Source: an uncultured Pelagibacteraceae bacterium (lineage in GTDB: Bacteria; Pseudomonadota; Alphaproteobacteria; Pelagibacterales; Pelagibacteraceae). From it: a DNA stretch of 42,473 bases. The notes beneath the pieces were generated by a model that saw nothing but the letters and a program-made list of their open reading frames with translations, was not told the DNA's origin and did no database searches. How positions within the stretch are numbered: position 1 is the stretch's first letter; each line of letters opens with the position of its first letter. Shown piece after piece: positions 1-8,614 of this stretch. The translations under genes were made by a program, and so were the position numbers. The DNA lies in the NCBI GenBank assembly GCA_902564385.1, contig CACFAT010000008.1, forward strand, positions 1 through 42,473, written 5' to 3'.

Positions 1-1449
1 TTCATTGTTATTGAGAGAACATTTGTTATTTTTTAATTTTCTCTCTATAAAATACTTACCAATTATTTCACAATTTCCAATTTCATTAAAATAAAAAGTA
101 TCTATATTTTTTATTCCATCTATTGTTGGTAAAAAATGTACGGCATGACTATCCCCAGTTAAATAAACTGCTCGAGATTTCTTACTTGATGAAGAACAAG
201 TTAATGTTTCATTAGTATTTATACAATCTGTGTCTAAATAATTTTTATGTTTATAATCTAGTCGTGATAAAAAGTTAGATAATTTTGACTCTGGATAATT
301 AAATTTTTTAAATAAAGCCAACTGGGATTTAAGATTAAAATTTTGGAATACAAAAAATATAAAAATAAAGACTGATATATAAATAGGTGAGTATTTTGTT
401 ATATTTCTAAAAAATATTTCTATTATTTTTGATCTTCTTAATGGAGTTTCATACATGTGGTATGAGATTGCAGATGTTATAAATGTAATGAAAAAGAAAA
501 TCATATACATGCTAAATCCAGAGAAATATATTTCACAGAAATAAAGAATTGGTAAGTGCCATAAATATAAAGAATAAGAGAGTCTTCCCAAATAAGGTAA
601 TTTACTTTTTTTAACCAAAATATTAATTTTCCTTTTCTCTATACCTTTTGAATAAATTATTATTAGAGATGTTATAATTGTTGAAATTAAATTTAAATTT
701 TGAATATTTTTTCCATTATTAAAATTTAATATACATAAAATAAATATAATTAATAAAAATATTACTAAATAATTTTTAAATTTTAATTTAATCTTTGGGA
801 TAAAAAAAATAAGGCAGCCTAATGCAAGTTCCCAAAATCTTGCCAAAGGGAAATAGAAGTCACTAATAATACTGGATCCGAAATAATATGCTGTGCTGGA
901 TAATAATACTAATAAAAAAATAGATAAAAAAATATTTTCAAAATTAGATTTATGAACTTTAAACAATGTAAGTAAAAAAATTGGATAGATAAAATAAAAC
1001 TGTTCTTCAATACCCAGTGACCAAGTGTGCAAGAGTGGATTAACACTTTCGCTCAAGAAATAATTTACCTCATTATTCATGAAATAAAAATTTGATATTC
1101 CAAAAAGTGCCGAAATTGAGCTTCCCAAATAAAAATTTGTGTTACCACTTAATGGTGAAAGAAAAGTATAAAATATTAGAAATGAAATGATAACCAAAAA
1201 AAGTACAGGATATAATCTTTTAAATCTTTTAATATAAAAGCTTAATATCTTTTTTTTTTTTAATATTTGTTGTTGATAAATTGAATTAGTTATCACATAG
1301 CCTGAAATAACAAAAAAAACATCAACACCTAAATAACCGAAAAAAAATAATTCTGAGTTTAAATGAAATAAAATTACTAAAATAACAGAAATTGCTCTCA
1401 AAGCATCTATATGGTCTAAGTAATTAAATGTTAAATATTTATCACTCAC
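1..1449 (-). CDS. OafA-type acyltransferase 3 membrane protein with SGNH domain (C-terminus cut by window edge)
   Basis: The reading frame is open for 483 codons from a GTG at 1449 and runs off the window start, so the C-terminus is missing. The N-terminus (residues 12-29) reads DHIDALRAISVILVILFH, which contains the R-x10-H signature (R18, H29) of acyltransferase-3 proteins. GYLGVDVFFVISGY follows, and then many hydrophobic segments. Near the edge, GDSHA at about residues 432-436 is the nucleophile block of an SGNH hydrolase domain, so this is the two-domain OafA/PatA-like architecture. Family members O-acylate extracytoplasmic sugars such as LPS O-antigen or peptidoglycan; the substrate here is unknown. 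The GTG start overlaps the last codons of mrp by 8 bases, which suggests co-transcription and translational coupling. No ATG closer to the conserved N-terminus is available. Confidence 0.85.
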   Translation of the reverse strand, partial: MSDKYLTFNYLDHIDALRAISVILVILFHLNSELFFFGYLGVDVFFVISGYVITNSIYQQQILKKKKILSFYIKRFKRLYPVLFLVIISFLIFYTFLSPLSGNTNFYLGSSISALFGISNFYFMNNEVNYFLSESVNPLLHTWSLGIEEQFYFIYPIFLLTLFKVHKSNFENIFLSIFLLVLLSSTAYYFGSSIISDFYFPLARFWELALGCLIFFIPKIKLKFKNYLVIFLLIIFILCILNFNNGKNIQNLNLISTIITSLIIIYSKGIEKRKINILVKKSKLPYLGRLSYSLYLWHLPILYFCEIYFSGFSMYMIFFFITFITSAISYHMYETPLRRSKIIEIFFRNITKYSPIYISVFIFIFFVFQNFNLKSQLALFKKFNYPESKLSNFLSRLDYKHKNYLDTDCINTNETLTCSSSSKKSRAVYLTGDSHAVHFLPTIDGIKNIDTFYFNEIGNCEIIGKYFIERKLKNNKCSLNNNE

Positions 1450-2281
1450 CTTTATTTTCAAAATAATTAATTTTAATTTTTTTTGCTATATCAATATATA
1501 TTTTTGAAATGGTATGATCTGGTTTATTCTCCACTATCGGTTCACCTTGGTCGCCACATTTTCCAACCTCTGGGTTGATAGGAATTTCGGCCAGTAAATC
1601 TTTGTTAAATTCTTTAGCTGTTAATTTTACTGTCCCTTCACCAAATATAGGATATTTTTTTTGATCATCACCGATAAAATAACTCATATTATCTATTAAA
1701 CCAATAATGTTCACTTTTAGTTTTTCAAACATTTTAATTCCACGCCTCACATCTTGAAGTGCTATTTCTTGAGGGGTAGAAACAATTATAACTCCATCGA
1801 TGAGTATTTCTTGTGCAAATGTTAATTGTGTATCTCCAGTTCCTGGTGGCATATCTATAATTATAAAATCCAGCTCACTCCATAAAACTTTTTGTGTAAA
1901 CGTCTTAATCGCAGATGTTACCATTGGACCTCTCCAAATCATTGGTGTTTGTTCATCTGTCAAAAACCCTATTGACATACATTGTATCCCATATTTTAAA
2001 ATTGGAATAAGATTTTGACCATCAGTCTCTGGTTTTTGATTTATATCGAAAAGCTTAGGCAATGATGGACCATAAATATCTGCGTCTAATATACCAACTT
2101 TTAAATTTAATTTTTTTAATGCAAGAGCGAGATTCGTTGCAAAAGTCGACTTCCCAACTCCACCTTTTGCGCTTGAAATTGCAATGGTATATTTTGTTCC
2201 TTTTATAGGGTTTCTTCTAAAGGATTTTGGCTCAGTTTTTGCCTTCATTGTGTCACTTAAACCTACTTTTTTACTATCCAT
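1442..2281 (-). CDS. mrp: Mrp/ApbC (NBP35-type) P-loop ATPase, iron-sulfur cluster carrier family
   Basis: The 279-residue protein has the deviant Walker A motif SSAKGGVGKST at about residues 36-46, a Walker B-like IIIDMPPGTGD segment, and the family stretch NMSYF...IFGEG. Mrp/ApbC proteins bind and transfer Fe-S clusters in the cytosol, using ATP hydrolysis. Two family features are missing. There is no N-terminal MIP18/DUF59 domain, so the protein is about 90 residues shorter than E. coli ApbC. The C-terminal CxxC that normally sits between NMS and IFG is replaced by FIGDDQKKYP, and the only nearby cysteine is in KCGDQGEP. The start is an ATG only 54 bases from the divergent hflK start. The family assignment is firm; retention of cluster transfer is uncertain. 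Confidence 0.9.
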   Translation of the reverse strand: MDSKKVGLSDTMKAKTEPKSFRRNPIKGTKYTIAISSAKGGVGKSTFATNLALALKKLNLKVGILDADIYGPSLPKLFDINQKPETDGQNLIPILKYGIQCMSIGFLTDEQTPMIWRGPMVTSAIKTFTQKVLWSELDFIIIDMPPGTGDTQLTFAQEILIDGVIIVSTPQEIALQDVRRGIKMFEKLKVNIIGLIDNMSYFIGDDQKKYPIFGEGTVKLTAKEFNKDLLAEIPINPEVGKCGDQGEPIVENKPDHTISKIYIDIAKKIKINYFENKGE

Positions 2282-2295
2282 ATTTTACCATTACC

Positions 2296-2323
2296 TTGTT
2301 TTTAGCAATAAAGACACTATATA
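2296..2323 (+). promoter_or_regulatory. Candidate promoter for the hflK operon
   Basis: A TTGTTT (2296-2301) is followed after 16 bases by TATATA (2318-2323) in the 54-base divergent gap between mrp and hflK. It would give a very short leader before the ATG at 2336. A promoter is expected in this gap, but these boxes are weak matches in AT-rich DNA. Confidence 0.3.
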
Positions 2324-2335
2324 GAGTGACTTAAT

Positions 2336-3424
2336 ATGAATGATTTTAGAAATCAAAGTCCTTGGGGAACCCCACCTGGTGGTGGAGGTGGTAATGGTGG
2401 TTTTCGAAAAGGTCCAACACCACCAAATATCGATGAAGTAATAAGTAAGATCCAAAAAATTATAAATAGATTTTTAGGTGGTGGCAAAGGTGGAGCAAAA
2501 CCAATAATCGTTGGATTGATAATTCTTGTTATTGTCTGGACATTAAGCGGCCTTTATAGAGTTTTACCTGATGAGCAAGGTGTTGTTTTAAGATTTGGAA
2601 AATTTGTAAAAACTACACAACCTGGATTAAATTATCATCTTCCTTTTCCAATTGAAAATGTATTAACCCCTAAAGTAACGAAAGTTAATCGAATGGATAT
2701 TGGATTTAGGTCAGAAAGAGACAGTGGATTTTCTTCAGGTGGAGTTGCGGATGTTCCAGAAGAAAGTCTGATGTTAACAGGTGATGAAAACATAGTTAAT
2801 ATAGATTTTTCAGTATTTTGGGTAATTAAAGATGCGGGTAATTTTTTATTTAAAATTCAAGATCCGGAAGGAACTGTAAAAGCTGCCGCAGAAACTGCAA
2901 TGAGAGAGGTTATTGCACGATCTGATATTCAACCAATTCTGACAGAAGGTAGATCTCTTATAGAGGCTGACACTCAAGAAATAATTCAAGAAATTTTAGA
3001 TGAATACACAAGTGGAATTCAAATTACACAAGTTCAAACTCAAAAAGCCGATCCACCAGATCAAGTTATCGACGCATTTAGAGATGTCCAAGCAGCTAGA
3101 GCGGATATGGAAAGATCTAAAAACGAAGCAGAAGCTTATGCCAATGATGTAATACCACGAGCACGAGGAGAAGCAGCGAAAATTCTACAGGCGGCAGAAG
3201 CTTATAAAAAAGAAGTTGTTGCTAAGGCAGAAGGAGAAGCAAGTAGGTTTTTATCAATTTATAATGAGTATGCAAAAGCTAAAAAAGTAACTCAAGAAAG
3301 AATGTATCTTGAGACAATGGAAGAAGTACTAGCTGATATTAATAAAATAATAATAGACAAAAATTCAGGTGAAGGTGTAGTACCATATCTACCATTACAA
3401 GAATTAAAAACAGGAACTAATTAA
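2336..3424 (+). CDS. hflK: HflK, FtsH-associated SPFH/prohibitin membrane protein
   Basis: This 362-residue protein has a glycine- and proline-rich cytoplasmic N-terminus (about residues 8-30), one transmembrane segment at about 56-73, then an SPFH/band-7 domain beginning YRVLPDEQGVVLRFGKF. An Ala/Glu-rich helical region (about 250-320) follows, as in HflK. With HflC it forms the large periplasmic-side cage around the FtsH protease that tunes membrane-protein degradation. The gene is followed after one base by hflC, the universal partner arrangement. The length is slightly less than the E. coli protein (about 419 residues). It is the first gene of the long rightward run. Confidence 0.95.
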   Translation: MNDFRNQSPWGTPPGGGGGNGGFRKGPTPPNIDEVISKIQKIINRFLGGGKGGAKPIIVGLIILVIVWTLSGLYRVLPDEQGVVLRFGKFVKTTQPGLNYHLPFPIENVLTPKVTKVNRMDIGFRSERDSGFSSGGVADVPEESLMLTGDENIVNIDFSVFWVIKDAGNFLFKIQDPEGTVKAAAETAMREVIARSDIQPILTEGRSLIEADTQEIIQEILDEYTSGIQITQVQTQKADPPDQVIDAFRDVQAARADMERSKNEAEAYANDVIPRARGEAAKILQAAEAYKKEVVAKAEGEASRFLSIYNEYAKAKKVTQERMYLETMEEVLADINKIIIDKNSGEGVVPYLPLQELKTGTN

Positions 3425-3425
3425 A

Positions 3426-4295
3426 ATGAAAGCTGGAAAATTTTTACTACCAATAATCATTCTTATTGCAGCAACAATATACTTTTCGGTTTTTATTGTA
3501 AAAGAAGTTAATCAAGCTATTGTTCTTCAATTTGGTGATCCTAAAAGAATTATATCAAAACCTGGCATTAATTTTAAGATTCCATTCATACAAAATGTAG
3601 TATTCTTAGATAAAAGAATCTTAAATCTTGATACACCACCAGAAGAAGTAATTGCATCGGATCAAAAAAGACTTATTGTAGATGCATTTGCAAGGTTTCA
3701 AATAATTGACCCTCTTAAATTTTATATATCTGTTGGAAATGAAAGAGTTGCAAGATCAAGACTGGCTACAATTATAAATTCAAGAATAAGAAATGTTCTT
3801 GGTCAACAAGAACTGCAAACACTTTTATCAGAAGATAGAACAAAACAAATGTCTCTAATTCAAGAAGGTGTTAATAATGAAGCAGAAAATTTTGGTATTA
3901 GTATTGTCGATGTAAGAATTAAAAGAGCAGATCTTCCTCAAGCGAACAGTGATGCAATTTTTAGAAGAATGCAAACTGAAAGGGAAAGAGAGGCAAAAGA
4001 ATTTAGAGCGAAAGGTGCAGAGATGGCGGTAACAATTACCTCAACAGCTGATAAAGAAGTAACCGTTATACTTGCTGATGCACAAAAAAAATCTGAGATT
4101 ATGAAGGGTGAAGGTGATGGTCTTAAGAATAAAATTTTCGCTGATGCATTTGGACAAGATCCTGAATTTTTTGCATTCTATAGAGCTATGCAAGCATACC
4201 AAAAAGCTTTAATTGGTGGTGAAACTTCAATGATACTTTCACCAGATAGTGAATTTTTTAAATTTTTCGGAAATATCGATCAAAAAGTAGAGTAA
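3426..4295 (+). CDS. hflC: HflC, FtsH-associated SPFH/prohibitin membrane protein
   Basis: This 289-residue protein has an N-terminal membrane anchor (about residues 6-25) and a band-7 domain starting KEVNQAIVLQFGDPKRII. The helical region has the HflC-type QTERERE AKEFRAKG pattern at about residues 184-198, followed by FFAFYRAMQAY near the C-terminus. It partners HflK in the HflKC complex that surrounds FtsH. The one-base gap to hflK and five-base gap to the DUF2065 gene indicate a shared transcript. Compared with HflK it lacks the glycine-rich N-terminal tail, as expected. Confidence 0.95.
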   Translation: MKAGKFLLPIIILIAATIYFSVFIVKEVNQAIVLQFGDPKRIISKPGINFKIPFIQNVVFLDKRILNLDTPPEEVIASDQKRLIVDAFARFQIIDPLKFYISVGNERVARSRLATIINSRIRNVLGQQELQTLLSEDRTKQMSLIQEGVNNEAENFGISIVDVRIKRADLPQANSDAIFRRMQTEREREAKEFRAKGAEMAVTITSTADKEVTVILADAQKKSEIMKGEGDGLKNKIFADAFGQDPEFFAFYRAMQAYQKALIGGETSMILSPDSEFFKFFGNIDQKVE

Positions 4296-4300
4296 ATTTA

Positions 4301-4486
4301 ATGAGAGAATTGATCATCGCATTTGGTCTATTCCTTTTTATTGAAGGTATTCTTTACGCCATATTTCCATCAAAAATGAAAAATATGATAATTAAATTAA
4401 AAGAAGCCACTGATAATCAACTCAGAACTGGTGGATTAGTATTTGCAATGATTGGATTTTTTATTATTTGGTACTTAAAAAGATGA
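4301..4486 (+). CDS. DUF2065 (YjeT-like) small inner-membrane protein
   Basis: This 61-residue protein has two predicted membrane segments (about residues 3-20 and 44-58) separated by a short basic and polar loop (FPSKMKNMIIKLKEATDNQLR). The pattern, including GLVFAMIGFFIIWYL at the end, fits the DUF2065/YjeT family, whose gene often lies directly after hflC in proteobacteria. The function is not established; context suggests a link to HflKC or membrane-protein quality control. Its stop codon overlaps the ATG of the protease gene (ATGA at 4483-4486). Confidence 0.8.
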   Translation: MRELIIAFGLFLFIEGILYAIFPSKMKNMIIKLKEATDNQLRTGGLVFAMIGFFIIWYLKR

Positions 4487-5886
4487 GATTCATAAAGATA
4501 TTATTACTAATATTATTTTCAATTAATATTCAAAATACTACTAACGCTGCAAATATGCCTGCATCTTTTGCAGATCTAGCTGAAAAACTAATGCCATCAG
4601 TAGTAAATATCTCGACTACAACAACTGTAACAACAAAATCTAATCCATTCCCATTTGAATTTCCTCCAGGATCTCCTTTTGAAGATATGTTCAAAGATTA
4701 TGGAACTCCTCAAAAAAGACAGACTAGTGCACTTGGATCTGGCTTCATAATAGATGAAAATGGAATTGTTATTACTAATAACCACGTGATACAAGGTGCA
4801 GAAGATGTTTTTGTGAGAGTGAATGGTGAAAAAAATATTAAGGCAAAAGTAATTGGAGCTGATCCCGGCATGGATTTGGCTGTTCTTCAAATAGAGTCAG
4901 ATCAGAAATTTACCCCAGTTAAATTTGGAGACTCTGATACAGCAAGAATTGGTGATTGGGTTATTGCAATTGGGAATCCATTTGGCTTGGGTGGAACTGT
5001 AACTGCAGGAATAATCTCTGCAAGAAACAGAAGTATAGGTCTTTCTAGATATGAAGACTACATTCAAACAGATGCATCTATAAATCAAGGTAATTCAGGA
5101 GGTCCATTGTTTAACATGGATGGAGATGTAGTTGGAATTAATACTGCAATATTAGGTCAATCCGGTTCAATAGGAATTGGTTTTGCAATTCCTTCTAATA
5201 GTGCACAAAAAGTAATTAATCAATTAATTGAATTTGGAGAAACTAAAAGAGGGTGGTTAGGTGTAAGAATCCAAACTGTAACAAAAGATATTGCAGATGT
5301 AGAAAAATTAGACGAACCAAGAGGAGCACTTGTTGCAAGTGTAGCTGAAAATAGCCCTTCAGATAAGGGAGGAATTAAAGCTGGAGATATAATTTTAGAA
5401 TTTGATGGTAAAAAAATTAATGAAATGAGTGAACTTCCGAGAATTGTTGCAGAAACTGAAGTTGGAAAAAAAGTAAAACTCAAAGTATGGAGAAATAAAC
5501 GTGAATTAACAAAAGAAATTATACTTGGAAGACTAGAAACATCTGAAGACTTTAAATCCCAAGGTTTAGTAACAGAAAAACCTAAAGAAGATGCTATAGA
5601 TGGTTTGAAAATAAAAGTGAGATTGCTAAATAAAGACGATATTAATGAGAGAAATTTGCCAAAAAATACAACAGGATTAGTTATAACAGAAATCGATAAA
5701 GATAGCCCAGTTAATTATCTTCAAGTAAATAATATTATTGTTGAAGCACAAAAGAAAAAGATCAACACCATTGGAGATTTAGATAACATTGTAAAACTAG
5801 CTCTAAAAAGTAATGATAAAAGTTTACTTATAGCAATTTACAATAACAATAACCAAAGAAGATATATTGGTGTTAAACTAAATTAA
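4483..5886 (+). CDS. degQ: DegQ/DegP-type periplasmic serine protease with two PDZ domains
   Basis: The ATG at 4483 gives 467 residues beginning with a clean signal peptide (MRFIKILLLILF, cleavage near NTTNA-A). An in-frame TTG 15 bases upstream is possible, but the ATG overlaps the preceding stop and places the signal correctly. The trypsin-like domain carries the triad His101 (NNHVI), Asp131 (GMDLAVL) and Ser205 (QGNSGGPL). Two PDZ domains follow, roughly residues 240-330 and 365-460. The first contains RGWLGVRIQ, and the C-terminal block NTTGLVITEIDKDSPV is typical. It should degrade or refold damaged envelope proteins. DegP, DegQ and MucD homologues are hard to tell apart, so the symbol is approximate. 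The stop overlaps the miaA start (TAATG). Confidence 0.92.
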   Translation: MRFIKILLLILFSINIQNTTNAANMPASFADLAEKLMPSVVNISTTTTVTTKSNPFPFEFPPGSPFEDMFKDYGTPQKRQTSALGSGFIIDENGIVITNNHVIQGAEDVFVRVNGEKNIKAKVIGADPGMDLAVLQIESDQKFTPVKFGDSDTARIGDWVIAIGNPFGLGGTVTAGIISARNRSIGLSRYEDYIQTDASINQGNSGGPLFNMDGDVVGINTAILGQSGSIGIGFAIPSNSAQKVINQLIEFGETKRGWLGVRIQTVTKDIADVEKLDEPRGALVASVAENSPSDKGGIKAGDIILEFDGKKINEMSELPRIVAETEVGKKVKLKVWRNKRELTKEIILGRLETSEDFKSQGLVTEKPKEDAIDGLKIKVRLLNKDDINERNLPKNTTGLVITEIDKDSPVNYLQVNNIIVEAQKKKINTIGDLDNIVKLALKSNDKSLLIAIYNNNNQRRYIGVKLN

Positions 5887-6806
5887 TGGACCTAAAGTCC
5901 AAAATAATTCTTATTTCAGGACCAACAGCATCTGGAAAATCAAAATTTGCTATACAGCTTGCAAAAAAAATAAATGGAGAAGTTATAAATGCAGATAGTA
6001 TGCAAATATTTAAAGAATTAAAAATTCTTACAGCAAGACCATTACAAAATGATTTAAAAAAAATAAAACATCATCTGTATGGATTTAAAAGTGTAAAAGA
6101 AAATTATTCTACAGGAAATTGGCTTAAAGATGCCAAGTTAAAAATCACCAATATCAAGAAAAAAAATAAAATTCCAATTCTTGTTGGTGGCACTGGTTTG
6201 TATTTTAAAGCACTTATCGATGGTATAGTTAAATTCCCCGATATCCCATTAATTTTTCGTAACAGAATAAGGAAGAAGCATTCAAAAATAGGTCAAAAGA
6301 AATTTTATTTAGAGTTAATTAAGCTAGATCCGCTTTGCAAACAAAAAATTAATAAAAATGATACACAAAGATCAATAAGAGCTTATGAGGTAAAAAAATT
6401 TACAAATAAATCTTTGTTTGATTGGTATAGCGAAACATATTCTGATTTTACTAAAGACAGTTTTATTAAGTTACTTATCGATTATCCCAGAGATAAGTTA
6501 ATCGAGAGAATTTCTTTAAGAACAAATGAAATGTTGAGAGATGGAGCAATAAAAGAGGCCAAGAGGTTTTACAAATTAAGAATTAAGAAAGATTTATCAT
6601 CTAATAAAGTTATTGGGCTAAGTGAGATTAAAGATCATCTAGATAAAAGAATAAATATTAATGAACTGAAAGAAAAAATATCAATAAAAACAAGGCAATA
6701 TGCTAAGAGACAGTCCACTTGGGCTAGAGGACAAATGTCTGATTGGCAAAATATAAAATTTGATAGACTTAAATCATTTTTAAAAAAATTTCCTAAATCT
6801 GCATAG
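5886..6806 (+). CDS. miaA: tRNA dimethylallyltransferase MiaA
   Basis: This 306-residue protein begins with the P-loop GPTASGKS (residues 12-19). VINADSMQIFKELKILTARP (the DSxQ substrate-binding region) and VGGTGLYFKALIDG follow, and the C-terminus has the KTRQYAKRQSTWAR motif. All are diagnostic of MiaA. It transfers an isopentenyl group from DMAPP to A37 of tRNAs that read UNN codons, which matters for decoding in an AT-rich genome. The start codon shares one base with the degQ stop. In many proteobacteria miaA lies beside hfq-hflX-hflKC; here hflKC is nearby but hfq and hflX are not between them. Confidence 0.95.
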   Translation: MDLKSKIILISGPTASGKSKFAIQLAKKINGEVINADSMQIFKELKILTARPLQNDLKKIKHHLYGFKSVKENYSTGNWLKDAKLKITNIKKKNKIPILVGGTGLYFKALIDGIVKFPDIPLIFRNRIRKKHSKIGQKKFYLELIKLDPLCKQKINKNDTQRSIRAYEVKKFTNKSLFDWYSETYSDFTKDSFIKLLIDYPRDKLIERISLRTNEMLRDGAIKEAKRFYKLRIKKDLSSNKVIGLSEIKDHLDKRININELKEKISIKTRQYAKRQSTWARGQMSDWQNIKFDRLKSFLKKFPKSA

Positions 6807-6811
6807 ATTGC

Positions 6812-6841
6812 TTGACCTATTAGCACAACTTCAGCTAGATT
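6812..6841 (+). promoter_or_regulatory. Candidate promoter immediately upstream of ilvB
   Basis: TTGACC (6812-6817, 5 of 6 consensus) is followed after 18 bases by TAGATT (6836-6841, 4 of 6) in the only 41-base gap between miaA and ilvB. A start about 7 bases after the second box would fall on the ATG at 6848, giving a leaderless message. No Shine-Dalgarno sequence is visible before that ATG. This is inference from box matching only. Confidence 0.35.
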
Positions 6842-6847
6842 GTCTGA

Positions 6848-8614
6848 ATGTCAAAATTATACTCTGGAGCTGAAATTGTATTTAAGTGTATGGAAGATCA
6901 GAATGTTGATCATATTTTTGGTTATCCAGGCGGTGCAGTACTACCAATTTACGACGAATTACAAAATTTTAAATCAATTAAACACGTTTTAGTTAGACAT
7001 GAACAAGGCGCAGGTCATGCTGCAGAAGGATATGCAAGATCATCAGGTAAACCTGGTGTTATTTTAGTAACTTCAGGACCAGGTGCAACAAATGTTGTTA
7101 CAGCTTTGACTGATGCGTATATGGATTCTATTCCATTAGTTTGTATCTCTGGACAAGTTCCAACTCATTTAATTGGTACAGATGCATTTCAAGAATGTGA
7201 TACAACTGGAATAACCAGACCTTGCACTAAACATAATTGGTTAGTCAAAGATATAAATGATTTAGCTAGCACAATACATAAAGCTTTTGAAGTAGCAACT
7301 ACTGGTAGGCCAGGACCAGTTTTAGTTGATATACCAAAAGATATTCAGTTTCAGAAAACAAAATATAACAGACCAAAAAAAGAAAAAAAACTTAACGGTA
7401 AATCTCACAATCATTTTAATCAAAATAGTATTGATGAATTAATTGAATTAATGAGTAAATCGTCAAAACCTATTTTTTATACTGGTGGTGGAGTAATTAA
7501 TTCTGGACCTAAGGCTAGTGAACTTTTAAGAGAACTTGTTTATGCAACAGGTTTTCCTATCACATCAACTTTACAGGGATTGGGATCTTTTCCAGGCGAT
7601 GATAATCAATTTTTAGGAATGTTAGGTATGCATGGAACTTATGAAGCAAATAATGCAATGCATGATTGTGATTTGATGATCAACATTGGTGCACGTTTTG
7701 ATGATAGGATAACAGGGAAAATAGATGAATTTTCTCCAAAATCAAAAAAGGTTCATATTGATATTGACCCATCATCTATTAATAAAAATGTTAAAGTTGA
7801 TTTAGCTATTGTTGGAGATGTGAAAACTGTGCTTTCATCTACTTTAAAAAGTTTAAAACAAAAAAAATCAAAATTTTTAAAATCAAATAAACAAAAAACT
7901 TCTAAATGGTGGGAAAAAATTCAAAAATGGAGATCAGTTAGATCTTTAGATTACATTGGAAGTGAAGAGACTATAAAACCCCAATATGCAATTGAAAGAT
8001 TATATGAGTTAACTAAAGATAAAGACTCCTATATTACAACTGAGGTTGGACAGCATCAGATGTGGGCCGCACAACACTATAAATTTAATAAACCAAATCG
8101 TTGGATGACATCTGGTGGCTTAGGTACTATGGGATATGGTTTACCAGCAGCAGTGGGTGTACAAGTTGCTCATCCAAAAAAATTAGTTATTGATATTGCG
8201 GGAGAGGCTTCAGTGTTAATGACAATTCAAGAAATGTCCACAGCTGTACAATATAACCTTCCAATTAAAATATTTATATTGAATAATCAATACATGGGCA
8301 TGGTAAGACAATGGCAAGAACTTCTACATGATAAAAACTATTCCGAGAGTTATACTGCTGCTCTACCAGATTTTGTTAAATTAGCAGAAGCGTATAACTG
8401 TGTTGGTATAAGAGCAAAAACACCAGAAGAGTTAGACGATAAAATCATTCAAATGTTGAATACAGACAGACCTGTAATATTTGATTGTATGGTAGATAAA
8501 GTAGAAAATTGTTTTCCAATGATACCATCAGGAAAGCCTCATAATCAGATGATTTTAGGACCCAAAGATCAAGAAAATAAGAAGATTACTGGTAAAGGTA
8601 AGTCCTTAGTTTAA
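6848..8614 (+). CDS. ilvB: Acetolactate synthase, large catalytic subunit
   Basis: The 588-residue protein has the three-domain ThDP-enzyme layout. The N-terminal domain contains FGYPGGAVLPIYDEL and the activating glutamate in RHEQGAGHAAEGYA. The central FAD-binding domain contains NIGARFDDRITG, and the C-terminal ThDP domain contains NNQYMGMVRQWQ. It condenses two pyruvates, or pyruvate plus 2-ketobutyrate, in the first common step of valine, leucine and isoleucine synthesis. The usual GDG at the start of the ThDP/Mg motif reads GEA (residues 452-454), retaining an acidic residue. I recall this as a variant in alphaproteobacterial enzymes, so I do not regard it as inactivating. The stop overlaps the ilvH start, as expected for catalytic and regulatory subunits made together. 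Confidence 0.96.
   Translation: MSKLYSGAEIVFKCMEDQNVDHIFGYPGGAVLPIYDELQNFKSIKHVLVRHEQGAGHAAEGYARSSGKPGVILVTSGPGATNVVTALTDAYMDSIPLVCISGQVPTHLIGTDAFQECDTTGITRPCTKHNWLVKDINDLASTIHKAFEVATTGRPGPVLVDIPKDIQFQKTKYNRPKKEKKLNGKSHNHFNQNSIDELIELMSKSSKPIFYTGGGVINSGPKASELLRELVYATGFPITSTLQGLGSFPGDDNQFLGMLGMHGTYEANNAMHDCDLMINIGARFDDRITGKIDEFSPKSKKVHIDIDPSSINKNVKVDLAIVGDVKTVLSSTLKSLKQKKSKFLKSNKQKTSKWWEKIQKWRSVRSLDYIGSEETIKPQYAIERLYELTKDKDSYITTEVGQHQMWAAQHYKFNKPNRWMTSGGLGTMGYGLPAAVGVQVAHPKKLVIDIAGEASVLMTIQEMSTAVQYNLPIKIFILNNQYMGMVRQWQELLHDKNYSESYTAALPDFVKLAEAYNCVGIRAKTPEELDDKIIQMLNTDRPVIFDCMVDKVENCFPMIPSGKPHNQMILGPKDQENKKITGKGKSLV

Noticed and set aside
2380-2420. Glycine-rich low-complexity stretch at the HflK N-terminus as a possible foreign fusion.
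   Set aside because: Glycine-rich N-terminal tails are usual in HflK proteins.
4468-4482. TTG start for the DegQ-type protease adding five residues.
   Set aside because: The ATG at 4483 overlaps the previous stop as ATGA and gives a proper signal peptide.
8201-8209. The GDG of the ThDP/Mg motif in IlvB reads GEA (residues 452-454), which could suggest an inactive enzyme.
   Set aside because: The acidic residue is retained as Glu, the rest of the motif and NNQYMGMVRQW are intact, and I recall this variant in alphaproteobacterial acetolactate synthases.
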